From the NCBI GenBank assembly GCA_964523405.1, contig CAZGAQ010000020.1:25157-89156 (forward strand): a stretch of 64,000 nucleotides of DNA. The letters run 5' to 3'. Below, piece after piece: positions 1 to 11,557 of the stretch. Position numbers and translations under genes: made by a program. The stretch comes from CAZGAQ01 sp964523405. GTDB lineage: Bacteria > Planctomycetota > Phycisphaerae > UBA1845 > Fen-1342. Position 1 is the first letter of the stretch; every line of letters begins with the position of its first letter. The notes beneath the pieces were generated by a model. It made no database searches. It was given only the letters and a program-made list of their open reading frames with translations, and was not told the DNA's origin.

Positions 1-701
1 AAGCTCGTCGGCTCCAGTGACGACGTGAACAGCGCTACGCGGGCAGGTCCGCCGTCCGCGTGGATATCCACCACGGGGACCAGCAGTGGGGCGCGAGTGG
101 CTGTTGTTCGTGGATCGCTGGCTTCCACCTCCAGGTAATGGCCCCAGAATCCGTCGGCGCCAACCGTCCCTCGGCAGTCCTTCAGACGCCGCCGGCTATC
201 GTCGGTCGGATCGCCCAGCGCACTTGCGGAAAGCGGCACGTAGAACTGCTGCGTCCCCGCGTCGCGCGTCGGCCGCACGCCGGTCAGGAACCCGCAGAAC
301 ACCTCGCAGGGCCGGTCGGTGCGCGACTGCAGAGTCAGAGTGGCCTCCAGGAGGTCCTCCCCCCCGGCAGCGGTCGCCCGGCGCAGTCGGTGCGTCAGCG
401 CGACCAGGACCGGTCCGCAATCGCATTTGGGCTGAGCACAAGCGAGCGTGCGCTCGGGGCTAAGTGTGCCACCCTCGATCAGCTGACAGAAGCCGTCGCA
501 CAGGCCGACGCCTTCTGTGGGGTCACACAGCGAGCGCCCCGTAACTACGGCCTGATCGAACAGGCCGGATTCGTGCCGATGCCAGGTGATCGCCAGGCTC
601 TCCGGGCGTCGCGCCGGCTCCGTGCCATAGACGCGTTGGGGCGCCAGCAGGGTACTGAGCAGCGATGCTCCGCTGGCGGTGAGAAACTCGCGCCGATTCA
701 T
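1..701 (-). CDS. Tat-exported protein of unknown function (3' end beyond window)
   Basis: The frame is open from an ATG at 701 to the left edge, about 233 residues, so the C-terminus is missing. It begins MNRREFLTASGASLLSTLL, a textbook twin-arginine signal (RREFL) followed by a hydrophobic stretch, so the protein is probably folded in the cytoplasm and exported or membrane-anchored. The rest is rich in cysteine (for example CDPTEG, LCDGFC, CAQPKCDCG) and reads like beta-rich extracytoplasmic sequence. I recognise no catalytic motif. It is divergent from the GH106 gene across a 238-bp gap, so a shared promoter region and a shared polysaccharide-related role are plausible but only inferred. 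A start further in is unlikely because the signal peptide begins exactly at this ATG. Confidence 0.75.
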   Translation of the reverse strand, partial: MNRREFLTASGASLLSTLLAPQRVYGTEPARRPESLAITWHRHESGLFDQAVVTGRSLCDPTEGVGLCDGFCQLIEGGTLSPERTLACAQPKCDCGPVLVALTHRLRRATAAGGEDLLEATLTLQSRTDRPCEVFCGFLTGVRPTRDAGTQQFYVPLSASALGDPTDDSRRRLKDCRGTVGADGFWGHYLEVEASDPRTTATRAPLLVPVVDIHADGGPARVALFTSSLEPTS

Positions 702-939
702 CAGGCAGTGCCTCCGCGCCAGGACCGGAACCGGGCATTCTGCGCGTGACGATGCGAGCCAGACGGCCTCGCGTGACGTTGCCGAGCAAATGCGCGGACG
801 CCCGGCGCTGTCCGCGCCACCGTATTCTACGACCAGGTGCCCGCGCGGTGCAGTTGGCGTTAGAATTCGTCCCTACCGTCGCGAGCGCGCGGCCTCGTGA
901 GTCACCCCAATCGCGCGGCAGCCAACGGAGAGCCACGTC

Positions 940-3900
940 ATGACACGAGCACAGCAATTCCTGGGATTCCTGCTCAGCGCTGCTCTGTGGGGCGGAACGA
1001 GCCTGGCACAGGATGACCTGATGTCCGGGTTTCGCACCCCGCCCGCGACGGCCAGGCCACATACCTGGTGGCACTGGATGAACGGCAACATCACCAAGGA
1101 GGGCATTACCGCTGACCTGGAGGCGATGCGGCAGATCGGGCTCGGTGGCGCGCAAATCTTCAATGTGTCCGAGGGGATTCCCGACGGTCCGGTCCCCTTC
1201 ATGAGCCCAGCGTGGCGCGAGCTTCTGCAGCACGCCGTGCGCGAGGCGGACCGGCTCGGACTCGAGCTCTGTCTGCATAATTGCGCCGGCTGGTCCAGCA
1301 GCGGTGGCCCCTGGATCAAACCTGAGCAGGCGATGCAGATTGTGGTAACGAGCGAGACGCGTGTGCGCGGGCCCGTGCAGTACACTGAGGTCTTGCCGCA
1401 GCCGCCAGCGCAGCACGACTTCTATCGCGACATCGCCGTGCTGGCGTTGCCCACGCCGCAAGACGACACGCAGCGTATCCAGGACATCAAGCCGAAGGCG
1501 GGCTACGAAGCCCGTTACGGCCAGCAACCGGTGCTCGATGAGTATCCGCGCGCGGGCGTGGTGCTACGCGGGGACATCGTGGATCTCTCCGCCAAGCTGG
1601 CCGGCGACGGTCGCCTCGTCTGGGACGTGCCGGCGGGCGACTGGACCATCCTACGTTGCGGCTACACGCCCACGGGGGCGCAGAATGCCCCGGCGCCGGC
1701 GTCCGGGCGCGGCCTGGAGTGCGACAAGCTGAGCCGCGCCGGGCTCGACGCGCACTGGGCCGCCGCGCTGGCCCCGTTGATCCAGGAGCTGGGGCCCCTG
1801 GCCGGCAGGACACTGAAGAACTGCCTGATCGACAGCTACGAAGTTGGGCCGCAAAACTGGACCGCCACGTTTCGCGAGGAGTTCCGCACGCGCCGCGGCT
1901 ATGACCTGCTGCCGTTCCTGCCCGTACTGAGTGGGCGCGTCGTAGACAGCGGCGAAGTATCGGAGCGCTTCCTATGGGATCTGCGGCGCACGATTGCGGA
2001 TCTGTTCGCCGACAACTACTACAGCTACTTCAGCCAGTTGTGTCACCGCCACGGATTGTTGGCGTCGATCGAGCCCTACGACGGTCCATTCGAATGTCTG
2101 CTTGCGGGCAAAGACGCCGATATCCCCATGGGCGAGTTCTGGGTTGGCGGCGGGGAAAGCAATTCGTGCAAGCTCGCTGCGGCCGTCGCGCACACCTACG
2201 GCCGCAAGCTCGTCGGCGCCGAGTCGTTCACTGCAGACCCGGCGCATGGTCGCTGGCAGAACCACCCGTTTACGCTCAAGGCGATCGGCGATCTCATGTA
2301 CTGCACGGGCATCAATCGGTACATCATCCATCGTTATGCGCATCAGCCCTGGCCCGAGCGGGCGCCCGGGATGACGATGGGGCAATGGGGCACGCACTTC
2401 GAACGTACGACGACGTGGTGGCCGGTCGGCGGGGCGTGGATTCAGTACCTGACGCGCTGCCAGTATCTCCTGCAGCAGGGATTGTTCGTGGCGGACATCT
2501 GCTACTTCGCCGGGGAAGGGGCCCCCGGCGACGCGCCGCATCACCCGGCCATCAAGGCCAAGGGCTACGACTATGACACCTGCAACAGCGATGTGCTGCT
2601 GACGCGCATGGCGGTGCGCGATGGCCGGCTGGTCCTGCCGGACGGGATGAGCTACCGCGTACTCGTGTTGCCCGACACGCCTTTCATGACGCCCCAGGTG
2701 CTCACCAAGCTGATTGAACTCGTCAAGCAGGGTGCGACGGTCATCGGTCCGCGGCCGACGCGGTCGCCCAGCTTGACGGAGTATCCTGCGTGTGACGCGA
2801 CGGTGCAGCGGCTCGCCGACGAGCTATGGGGTGACTGCGACGGGAAGACCGTCAAGGAACACAAGCTGGGCAACGGGCGTGTTATCTGGGGGGTACCGCC
2901 CGAAGAGGTACTCGCCGCGCGGCAAGTCGGGCCAGACTGTGCGTTCACCGGTCCAACCAAGCGGAAGATGGCGTGGATTCATCGTCGGGTTGGCGCGGCG
3001 GATGTGTATTTTGTGTCGAGCCAGAGTGCGGGGGCCGTCGACATCACCGGCACGTTCCGCTGCGCCGGCCGGGTGCCGGAGTTGTGGCGTCCCGACACAG
3101 GGGAAATCACTGCGGCGCCGCTGTGGTCCGAGCAAGACGGCGGTTGTGCGGTGCCGCTCCATCTCGATCCAGCGGGCTCCGTATTCGTGGTCTTTCGCAC
3201 CGCAGCCGGCAAGACCGCGCACTTCGCGACGCTGCACCGGCCGGGCGAGCTAGACACCGGACCGCAGGCGCCGCGGATCGACATCCGCCAGGCGCGGTAT
3301 GAGGCCGTGGATGGGGCGGGTGGCGTGGACGTGACTGCAAAAGTGACCGAACTGGTGCGTGCCGGCGAGACCAGCATCCCCGCCAACAACGCCACCTTCG
3401 GTGATCCGATCTATATGCACGTCAAGCGGCTCCGCGTCGAGTACACCGTGGATGACAAGCTGCTCCAGGCCAGCGCGGCGGAGAACACCACCCTGGAGCT
3501 GCTGGAGACGTCCGTCGCCGGTGCGGAGACACTACCGCCGTGCCAGCTGGTATTCACGGAAAAGGGCCAGCTTGAGTTACGGTCGTTCGAGCCCGGTGTC
3601 TACGACCTGCGCACGGCCACGGGCCAGACCGCACGGGTCGAAGTCGGAGCGGTGCCGGCGCCGCTGGAAATCACCGGACCCTGGACCGTGCGTTTTCCGC
3701 CGAACTGGGGTGCGCCGCCGAGCATCGCGCTAGACGCGTTGTGCTCATGGACCGCGCACGGTGACTCCGGCGTGCGCTACTTCTCCGGGACGGCCGAGTA
3801 CGAAGGGGGATTCGAACTTTCGGCGGACTGGTTGCAGGGCGAGCGGTCGCTCTATCTGGAACTCGGCCAGGTGCAGTGTCTGGCCGAAGTGTCACTCAAC

Positions 3901-4230
3901 GGCCGAGATTTGGGCGTGTGGTGGAAGCCGCCGTTTGCGGGGGAGATCACCAGCGTGGTGCGCCCCGGGCACAACACGCTCAAGGTGCGCGTCACAAACC
4001 TCTGGATCAACCGCCTCATCGGTGACGAACAGCATCCCGACGACTGCGAATGGGACGGGATTCACCTGAAGCGCTGGCCGCAGTGGTATCTGGAGGGCCA
4101 ACCGCGTCCGGCAGCGCAGCGACTGACCTTTACGACCTGGAAGCACTATACGAAGGATTCTCCGTTGCGGGAATCCGGCTTGTTGGGACCGGTGCGGGTA
4201 CGGGTGGCACAGCGTGTGCCGGTGGAATAG
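940..4230 (+). CDS. GH106-family alpha-L-rhamnosidase, secreted
   Basis: 1096 residues with a Sec signal peptide (about 1-24, ending SLAQ). The N-terminal half has the hallmark GH106 sequence: RPHTWWHWMNGNITKEGI near residue 39, LEAMRQIGLGGAQIFNV, and LCLHNCAGWSSSGGPWI. Acidic motifs of the barrel follow (LIDSYEVGPQNW, MGEFWVGGG, KLVGAESFT). The C-terminal 250 residues form a GH2-like sugar-binding jelly roll (YLELGQVQCLAEVSLNGRDLG, WWKPPFAGEI, LKVRVTNLWINRLIGDEQ), which is usual for the family. GH106 enzymes remove terminal L-rhamnose from complex plant or algal glycans, so a periplasmic or outer-surface role is expected. A GGAGAG site lies 8 bp before the ATG. The gene converges with the DUF2284 gene 30 bp downstream. 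The family call is firm; the substrate is not visible from sequence. Confidence 0.93.
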   Translation: MTRAQQFLGFLLSAALWGGTSLAQDDLMSGFRTPPATARPHTWWHWMNGNITKEGITADLEAMRQIGLGGAQIFNVSEGIPDGPVPFMSPAWRELLQHAVREADRLGLELCLHNCAGWSSSGGPWIKPEQAMQIVVTSETRVRGPVQYTEVLPQPPAQHDFYRDIAVLALPTPQDDTQRIQDIKPKAGYEARYGQQPVLDEYPRAGVVLRGDIVDLSAKLAGDGRLVWDVPAGDWTILRCGYTPTGAQNAPAPASGRGLECDKLSRAGLDAHWAAALAPLIQELGPLAGRTLKNCLIDSYEVGPQNWTATFREEFRTRRGYDLLPFLPVLSGRVVDSGEVSERFLWDLRRTIADLFADNYYSYFSQLCHRHGLLASIEPYDGPFECLLAGKDADIPMGEFWVGGGESNSCKLAAAVAHTYGRKLVGAESFTADPAHGRWQNHPFTLKAIGDLMYCTGINRYIIHRYAHQPWPERAPGMTMGQWGTHFERTTTWWPVGGAWIQYLTRCQYLLQQGLFVADICYFAGEGAPGDAPHHPAIKAKGYDYDTCNSDVLLTRMAVRDGRLVLPDGMSYRVLVLPDTPFMTPQVLTKLIELVKQGATVIGPRPTRSPSLTEYPACDATVQRLADELWGDCDGKTVKEHKLGNGRVIWGVPPEEVLAARQVGPDCAFTGPTKRKMAWIHRRVGAADVYFVSSQSAGAVDITGTFRCAGRVPELWRPDTGEITAAPLWSEQDGGCAVPLHLDPAGSVFVVFRTAAGKTAHFATLHRPGELDTGPQAPRIDIRQARYEAVDGAGGVDVTAKVTELVRAGETSIPANNATFGDPIYMHVKRLRVEYTVDDKLLQASAAENTTLELLETSVAGAETLPPCQLVFTEKGQLELRSFEPGVYDLRTATGQTARVEVGAVPAPLEITGPWTVRFPPNWGAPPSIALDALCSWTAHGDSGVRYFSGTAEYEGGFELSADWLQGERSLYLELGQVQCLAEVSLNGRDLGVWWKPPFAGEITSVVRPGHNTLKVRVTNLWINRLIGDEQHPDDCEWDGIHLKRWPQWYLEGQPRPAAQRLTFTTWKHYTKDSPLRESGLLGPVRVRVAQRVPVE

Positions 4231-4259
4231 CGGAGCGCGCGCGCCACGTTTCGTGTGGC

Positions 4260-4796
4260 TCACTCGATCAGCACAAGTCCAAAGTAGTGCTGCGGATCGC
4301 GGCGGTTGCGTACGACGTCGATCGTCCAGCCCTGTTTGCGGACCGTGGCGAACACGTCGATGCCGCAGGCTTCCATCGCGGGACGTGCCTGCTTGGGATG
4401 GCGGCAGCCATCCGCCAGGGCGCACGTGGCGCACAGCAGACAGGGCCCCGAGCCCAGGCCGAGGGCCTTGTAGTGGCCGGCGAGGAAGAGTTCGCGTTCG
4501 AGCTGCACGGCGATCTTCTTGGTCGTATTCATGGATGCTTCGAACAACAGCGCGCACTGGTACTCGTCCAGCAGCCGGCGCGTCTGCTCCGGGGTCGGCG
4601 TGTGGGGCGGGCACATCAGGCTGGCATGAAAGCCGCCGCAGCCGAACTGGCATTTCCAGCGTACCCAGCTGCCCGTCACGACATCCGCCGTGCAGATGAC
4701 GCGGGCACGCTGCGCGCCCAGTCGGGTAGCGCGGTCGCAACAGGCCTGGAGTTTCGCCGAAGATCGCCGGATGCGGGTGCGGGCTGTTCGTGGCAT
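4260..4796 (-). CDS. DUF2284 predicted metal-binding protein
   Basis: 178 residues from the ATG at 4796, which has AGGAGG about 10 bp upstream; an in-frame GTG at 4823 would add nine residues but lacks a site. The protein is cytoplasmic and cysteine-rich. It shows the DUF2284 signature: KCQFGCGGFHASLMCPP followed by TPTPEQTRRLLDEY, then LFLAGHYKALGLGSGPC, a second cysteine cluster (CLLCATCALADGC) and RHPKQARPAMEACGIDVF. The cysteines are arranged like those of Fe-S or zinc proteins, but the family has no established reaction. It is often found in anaerobes or organisms with corrinoid and redox metabolism; here it stands alone between two secreted hydrolase genes. Confidence 0.88.
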   Translation of the reverse strand: MPRTARTRIRRSSAKLQACCDRATRLGAQRARVICTADVVTGSWVRWKCQFGCGGFHASLMCPPHTPTPEQTRRLLDEYQCALLFEASMNTTKKIAVQLERELFLAGHYKALGLGSGPCLLCATCALADGCRHPKQARPAMEACGIDVFATVRKQGWTIDVVRNRRDPQHYFGLVLIE

Positions 4797-4923
4797 GGGC
4801 AGGCTGCCTCCTGGGCTGGCCACGGGCTCATGCGGCCTGCACGACCTTCGCGCGGCCGCTGCGATTCTCTATTATCCGCGCTGATCGCATCATCGTCATC
4901 CTGCCGACAAAGGAGAGCCTCGC

Positions 4924-7434
4924 ATGATGGACTGTTCTGCGCGTACGGGTTACATGCGGGTCGGGACTCGCAATCTGTTGGGGGCGGCCCTCCTGATCGC
5001 CGGCTGCGCCGCCTGGGCGGGCGCGGATCCGGCCGTGCCGTCGCCGGATGTGCCGAACGGTGCGGTGGACCTGCGCGCCATCTTTCGCAACTGGGGGCTG
5101 AATGTGCGGGCGCAGGGCGCGCGCGGGACCTGCTCGGTGTTCGCAGTTACGGAGGCGCTCGAATACGCCGTGGCCACGCAGCGCCGCACCGGCGTTCAGT
5201 TGAGCGTTGAGTATCTGAACTGGGCATCCAACATGGCCACCGGCGCCGTAGAGGATGGGGGCTACTTCGCGGATCTGTGGAAGGGCTTCGAGGCACACGG
5301 CATCTGCCCCGAGGCGGATATGCCGTATCAGGGTGAGTTCGATCCGAACCGGTCACCCAGTGCCACGGCGGTGCAGCATGCGCAGGAGCTGCGGGGCGGC
5401 GGCCTGGAGCTGCACTGGATCAAGCCCTGGGACGTGACAACAGGCCTGACTGAACAGCAGCTCGCCGAAATCAAGCAGACGCTCAGGCGGCAATGGCCGG
5501 TGTGCAGCGGTCTCCGTTGGCCGAAGGTGGAAGCCTGGAAAGACGACGTGCTGCAGATGGCGCCACCTGAGGGGGTGCGGGACGGACACAGTGTCCTGCT
5601 GGTCGGTTTTCGCGATGATCCGGCGCAACCGGGCGGCGGTGTGTTCATCTTTCAGAACACGAGCCAGCGCGCGCGTGACGGGTACATGACGTACGAGTAT
5701 GCCCGCGCGTACATGAACGACGCCGTGTGGATCGACTGCCCGACCCGGGCGGTGGCGCCGCCGAGCGTGCGCGAGTTGCTGGGGCCGCTGGCCGCGGCGC
5801 CGGTGGGTCGCAATCGCCGCGTCTCGAGCAATCAACAACCGGGCTGGCACAGCGAGAACCTGGACATGACATGGCTGCAGCCGGGCGAGGCTGTCGAGAT
5901 GCCGCTGCTGGAGGGTCCCGGCGTCATCACCCACATCTGGATGACCAGTCATGCCGGCTGGGCGAACGAGCTGAATGCCTTGAGCCTGCGGATCTACTGG
6001 GACGGACGAAAGGAGCCGGGTGTCGAAGCACCGCTTGGCGATTTCTTCGCGGTCGGGCAGGGCCGGCCGGAGGTCGTCGAGAGCATTCCCGTACAGGTCT
6101 CCCCCACCGGTGGGCTGACGTGCTATTGGCGCATGCCCTTCCGCCAATCCGCCCGCATCGTGATCACCAACGACAATCCGAATCGGGGTGCGGGGGTGTA
6201 CTGGCAGGTCGATTGGCTGCAATTGGATACGCTGCCGTCCGACACACCCTACTTCCACGCCCGCCATCGTCAGGAGTACCCGGCCGTGTCCGGGCAGGAC
6301 TATACGATTGCCGAGCTGACCGGACGTGGGTTGTATGTCGGCACGGTGCTAGCGGTCACGCTGGCGCAGGATGGCTGGTTCGGCGAAGGTGACGACTTCT
6401 TCTATATTGACGGCGAGGCGGTACCCAGTCTGCAGGGGACCGGCAGTGAGGACTATTTCAACGACGCCTGGGGCTTTCGGCCGCGCACGAGTCACTGGTT
6501 CGGCTCGCCGCGCTGGCAGGGCGACTCGGCGGGTGATAGCGGTGTCTGCTATCGCTGGCACGTCCTGGACCCCGTGCATTTCGGCCAGAGCCTCAAGGTG
6601 GCGGTTGAGCACAAGGGGAATCACCCGGTGGATACCGAGGGCTTCTTCGTTGAGCGTCCGGATTTCCTGAGCAGCGTCGCCTTCTGGTATCAGGAGGGTG
6701 TGCCGCCGCGCGGAGCGCCGCTGCCGCCATGGGCAGAGCGGCGTATCCCGTGGCAGGTGCACCACTGCGTCCGGGCTTTTCGGCACGTGCAAACGACCGG
6801 CGCGGCGCGGGTCAAGGTGGACACATCCAGCCTGTTTGGTGCCCGCCCAGTCTTGCTGTGGCCCAACGAGGCCGCTGCTGCGGAGCTGACCATGCCGTTT
6901 GAGGTGGGGGAGGAAGGGCGCTACGCCATGCGGCTGACCGCCGGCACCGGACCAGACCGAGGTACGTACGAGATCGACCTGGACGGGAAGCGCGTTGCCC
7001 GCGCCGATTTTCGCGCGGTTGAGCCGGCCGAGCTGGATTTGCCGCTGGGGACTCAGGTGTTGTCGGCCGGCAGTCACCGCATTGTATTCCGCGCCACGGA
7101 TGCAGACGGCGGACGGGTTGGGCCGCTGGCGGTGGAGATGCTGCGGTTGCTGAAGCTGCCCCCCGAAGCGCGCCGGGAGATGCGGACCCACAACGAGGCG
7201 CATTTCGTTCGCCTGGGCATTGGCCGGGCAATCTACGCCTACCGCTTGGCGTACAGCCAGCTTCCGGATTCGCTGGAGGTGCTCGTCGAGTCGGGCATCA
7301 TGCCGGCGCGCTACCTGCTGGACGAGAATGAGCGGCCGCTGCGTGTCCATCGCGAAGGTGACTACCTCGTCGTGGAAAGCACGGGCCCGGAAGGCTGGAC
7401 CCATCGCTGGCAGGGGCTCGACGCGCGGCGCTAG
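4924..7434 (+). CDS. Papain-like peptidase fused to GH172 (DUF2961) glycoside hydrolase domain
   Basis: 836 residues, starting at an ATG with AAAGGAGAG 7 bp upstream. A signal peptide covers about 1-34. Residues 45-275 are a C1-type cysteine peptidase with the full catalytic set: Q64 and C70 in QGARGTCSVFA, H222 in GHSVLLVGF, N245 in FQNTSQ. Residues 300-600 are DUF2961, now GH172, whose characterised members act on fructofuranosyl or arabinofuranosyl linkages (GWHSENLDMTWLQPGE, GPGVITHIWMTS, GTGSEDYFNDAWGF). A second beta-sandwich follows at about 650-765. The last 65 residues (AYRLAYSQLPDSLEVLVESG, then VVESTGPEGW) resemble the C-terminal part of GspG pseudopilins. I know of no described protein with this domain order. 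The protein is probably secreted and acts on glycoprotein or polysaccharide. Confidence 0.88.
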   Translation: MMDCSARTGYMRVGTRNLLGAALLIAGCAAWAGADPAVPSPDVPNGAVDLRAIFRNWGLNVRAQGARGTCSVFAVTEALEYAVATQRRTGVQLSVEYLNWASNMATGAVEDGGYFADLWKGFEAHGICPEADMPYQGEFDPNRSPSATAVQHAQELRGGGLELHWIKPWDVTTGLTEQQLAEIKQTLRRQWPVCSGLRWPKVEAWKDDVLQMAPPEGVRDGHSVLLVGFRDDPAQPGGGVFIFQNTSQRARDGYMTYEYARAYMNDAVWIDCPTRAVAPPSVRELLGPLAAAPVGRNRRVSSNQQPGWHSENLDMTWLQPGEAVEMPLLEGPGVITHIWMTSHAGWANELNALSLRIYWDGRKEPGVEAPLGDFFAVGQGRPEVVESIPVQVSPTGGLTCYWRMPFRQSARIVITNDNPNRGAGVYWQVDWLQLDTLPSDTPYFHARHRQEYPAVSGQDYTIAELTGRGLYVGTVLAVTLAQDGWFGEGDDFFYIDGEAVPSLQGTGSEDYFNDAWGFRPRTSHWFGSPRWQGDSAGDSGVCYRWHVLDPVHFGQSLKVAVEHKGNHPVDTEGFFVERPDFLSSVAFWYQEGVPPRGAPLPPWAERRIPWQVHHCVRAFRHVQTTGAARVKVDTSSLFGARPVLLWPNEAAAAELTMPFEVGEEGRYAMRLTAGTGPDRGTYEIDLDGKRVARADFRAVEPAELDLPLGTQVLSAGSHRIVFRATDADGGRVGPLAVEMLRLLKLPPEARREMRTHNEAHFVRLGIGRAIYAYRLAYSQLPDSLEVLVESGIMPARYLLDENERPLRVHREGDYLVVESTGPEGWTHRWQGLDARR

Positions 7435-7467
7435 GGTGGGCGCATGCGGCCGTCTTCGCTGGTCAAG

Positions 7468-11085
<3,618 letters not shown>

Positions 11086-11557
11086 CGGAGATCGACACTG
11101 CTGCCTTCAGCGCGGTGCGGAGCCACCTGCGGCGGCTGGCCGCGCGGTCCCTGCGCATCCCTGACCGTCACCGCGTAGGGACGGCTGGGATCAACCGCTG
11201 TTGGACTAGGAGCTGGCGCGGAGTTGATCGCCGAGCGAGACGCAACATATCTGCCTGTAATGAGTTGCAGCTTCAGTGGCTTCAGTTTGTCCGACGCGCG
11301 CACGATGTTGCAGTTCTGAAGTGCGTCGCGGTCAGGAGGAGGTCCCGTGCGGTTGTGCCCATCCCGTGCGCGAGAACAGCAGCGCACAACACGGCACGGC
11401 TCGCGCCCCCGCGGCCATACGCAAGATGGTGATTGGTAGAGGCGCCGTTGGGCCGCAGGCCGCGCAGCGGGACGGCGTGTTGCCGCGAGGTCGGCAGCCA
11501 GTCCCCGCGCGGACCAGTTGCGGGTAACATGCCGCCGGCATTTGCCGGAGGTCAGCG
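11086..11557. other. Intergenic region, no gene recognised
   Basis: About 470 bp between the divergent hydrogenase-kinase and transporter genes. Open frames here are short, arginine-rich and mutually antisense, with no recognisable domain. It should contain both promoters, but I see no convincing pair of -35/-10 boxes or operator. Confidence 0.5.

Noticed and set aside
523..1527. 334-residue minus-strand open frame
   Set aside because: Antisense to the GH106 gene and to the Tat-protein region, with arginine-rich, domain-free composition; the true minus-strand gene is in another frame (1-701).
4231..4259. GCCAC-loop-GTGGC hairpin between convergent genes
   Set aside because: Stem of only five pairs and no T-tract; too weak to call a terminator.
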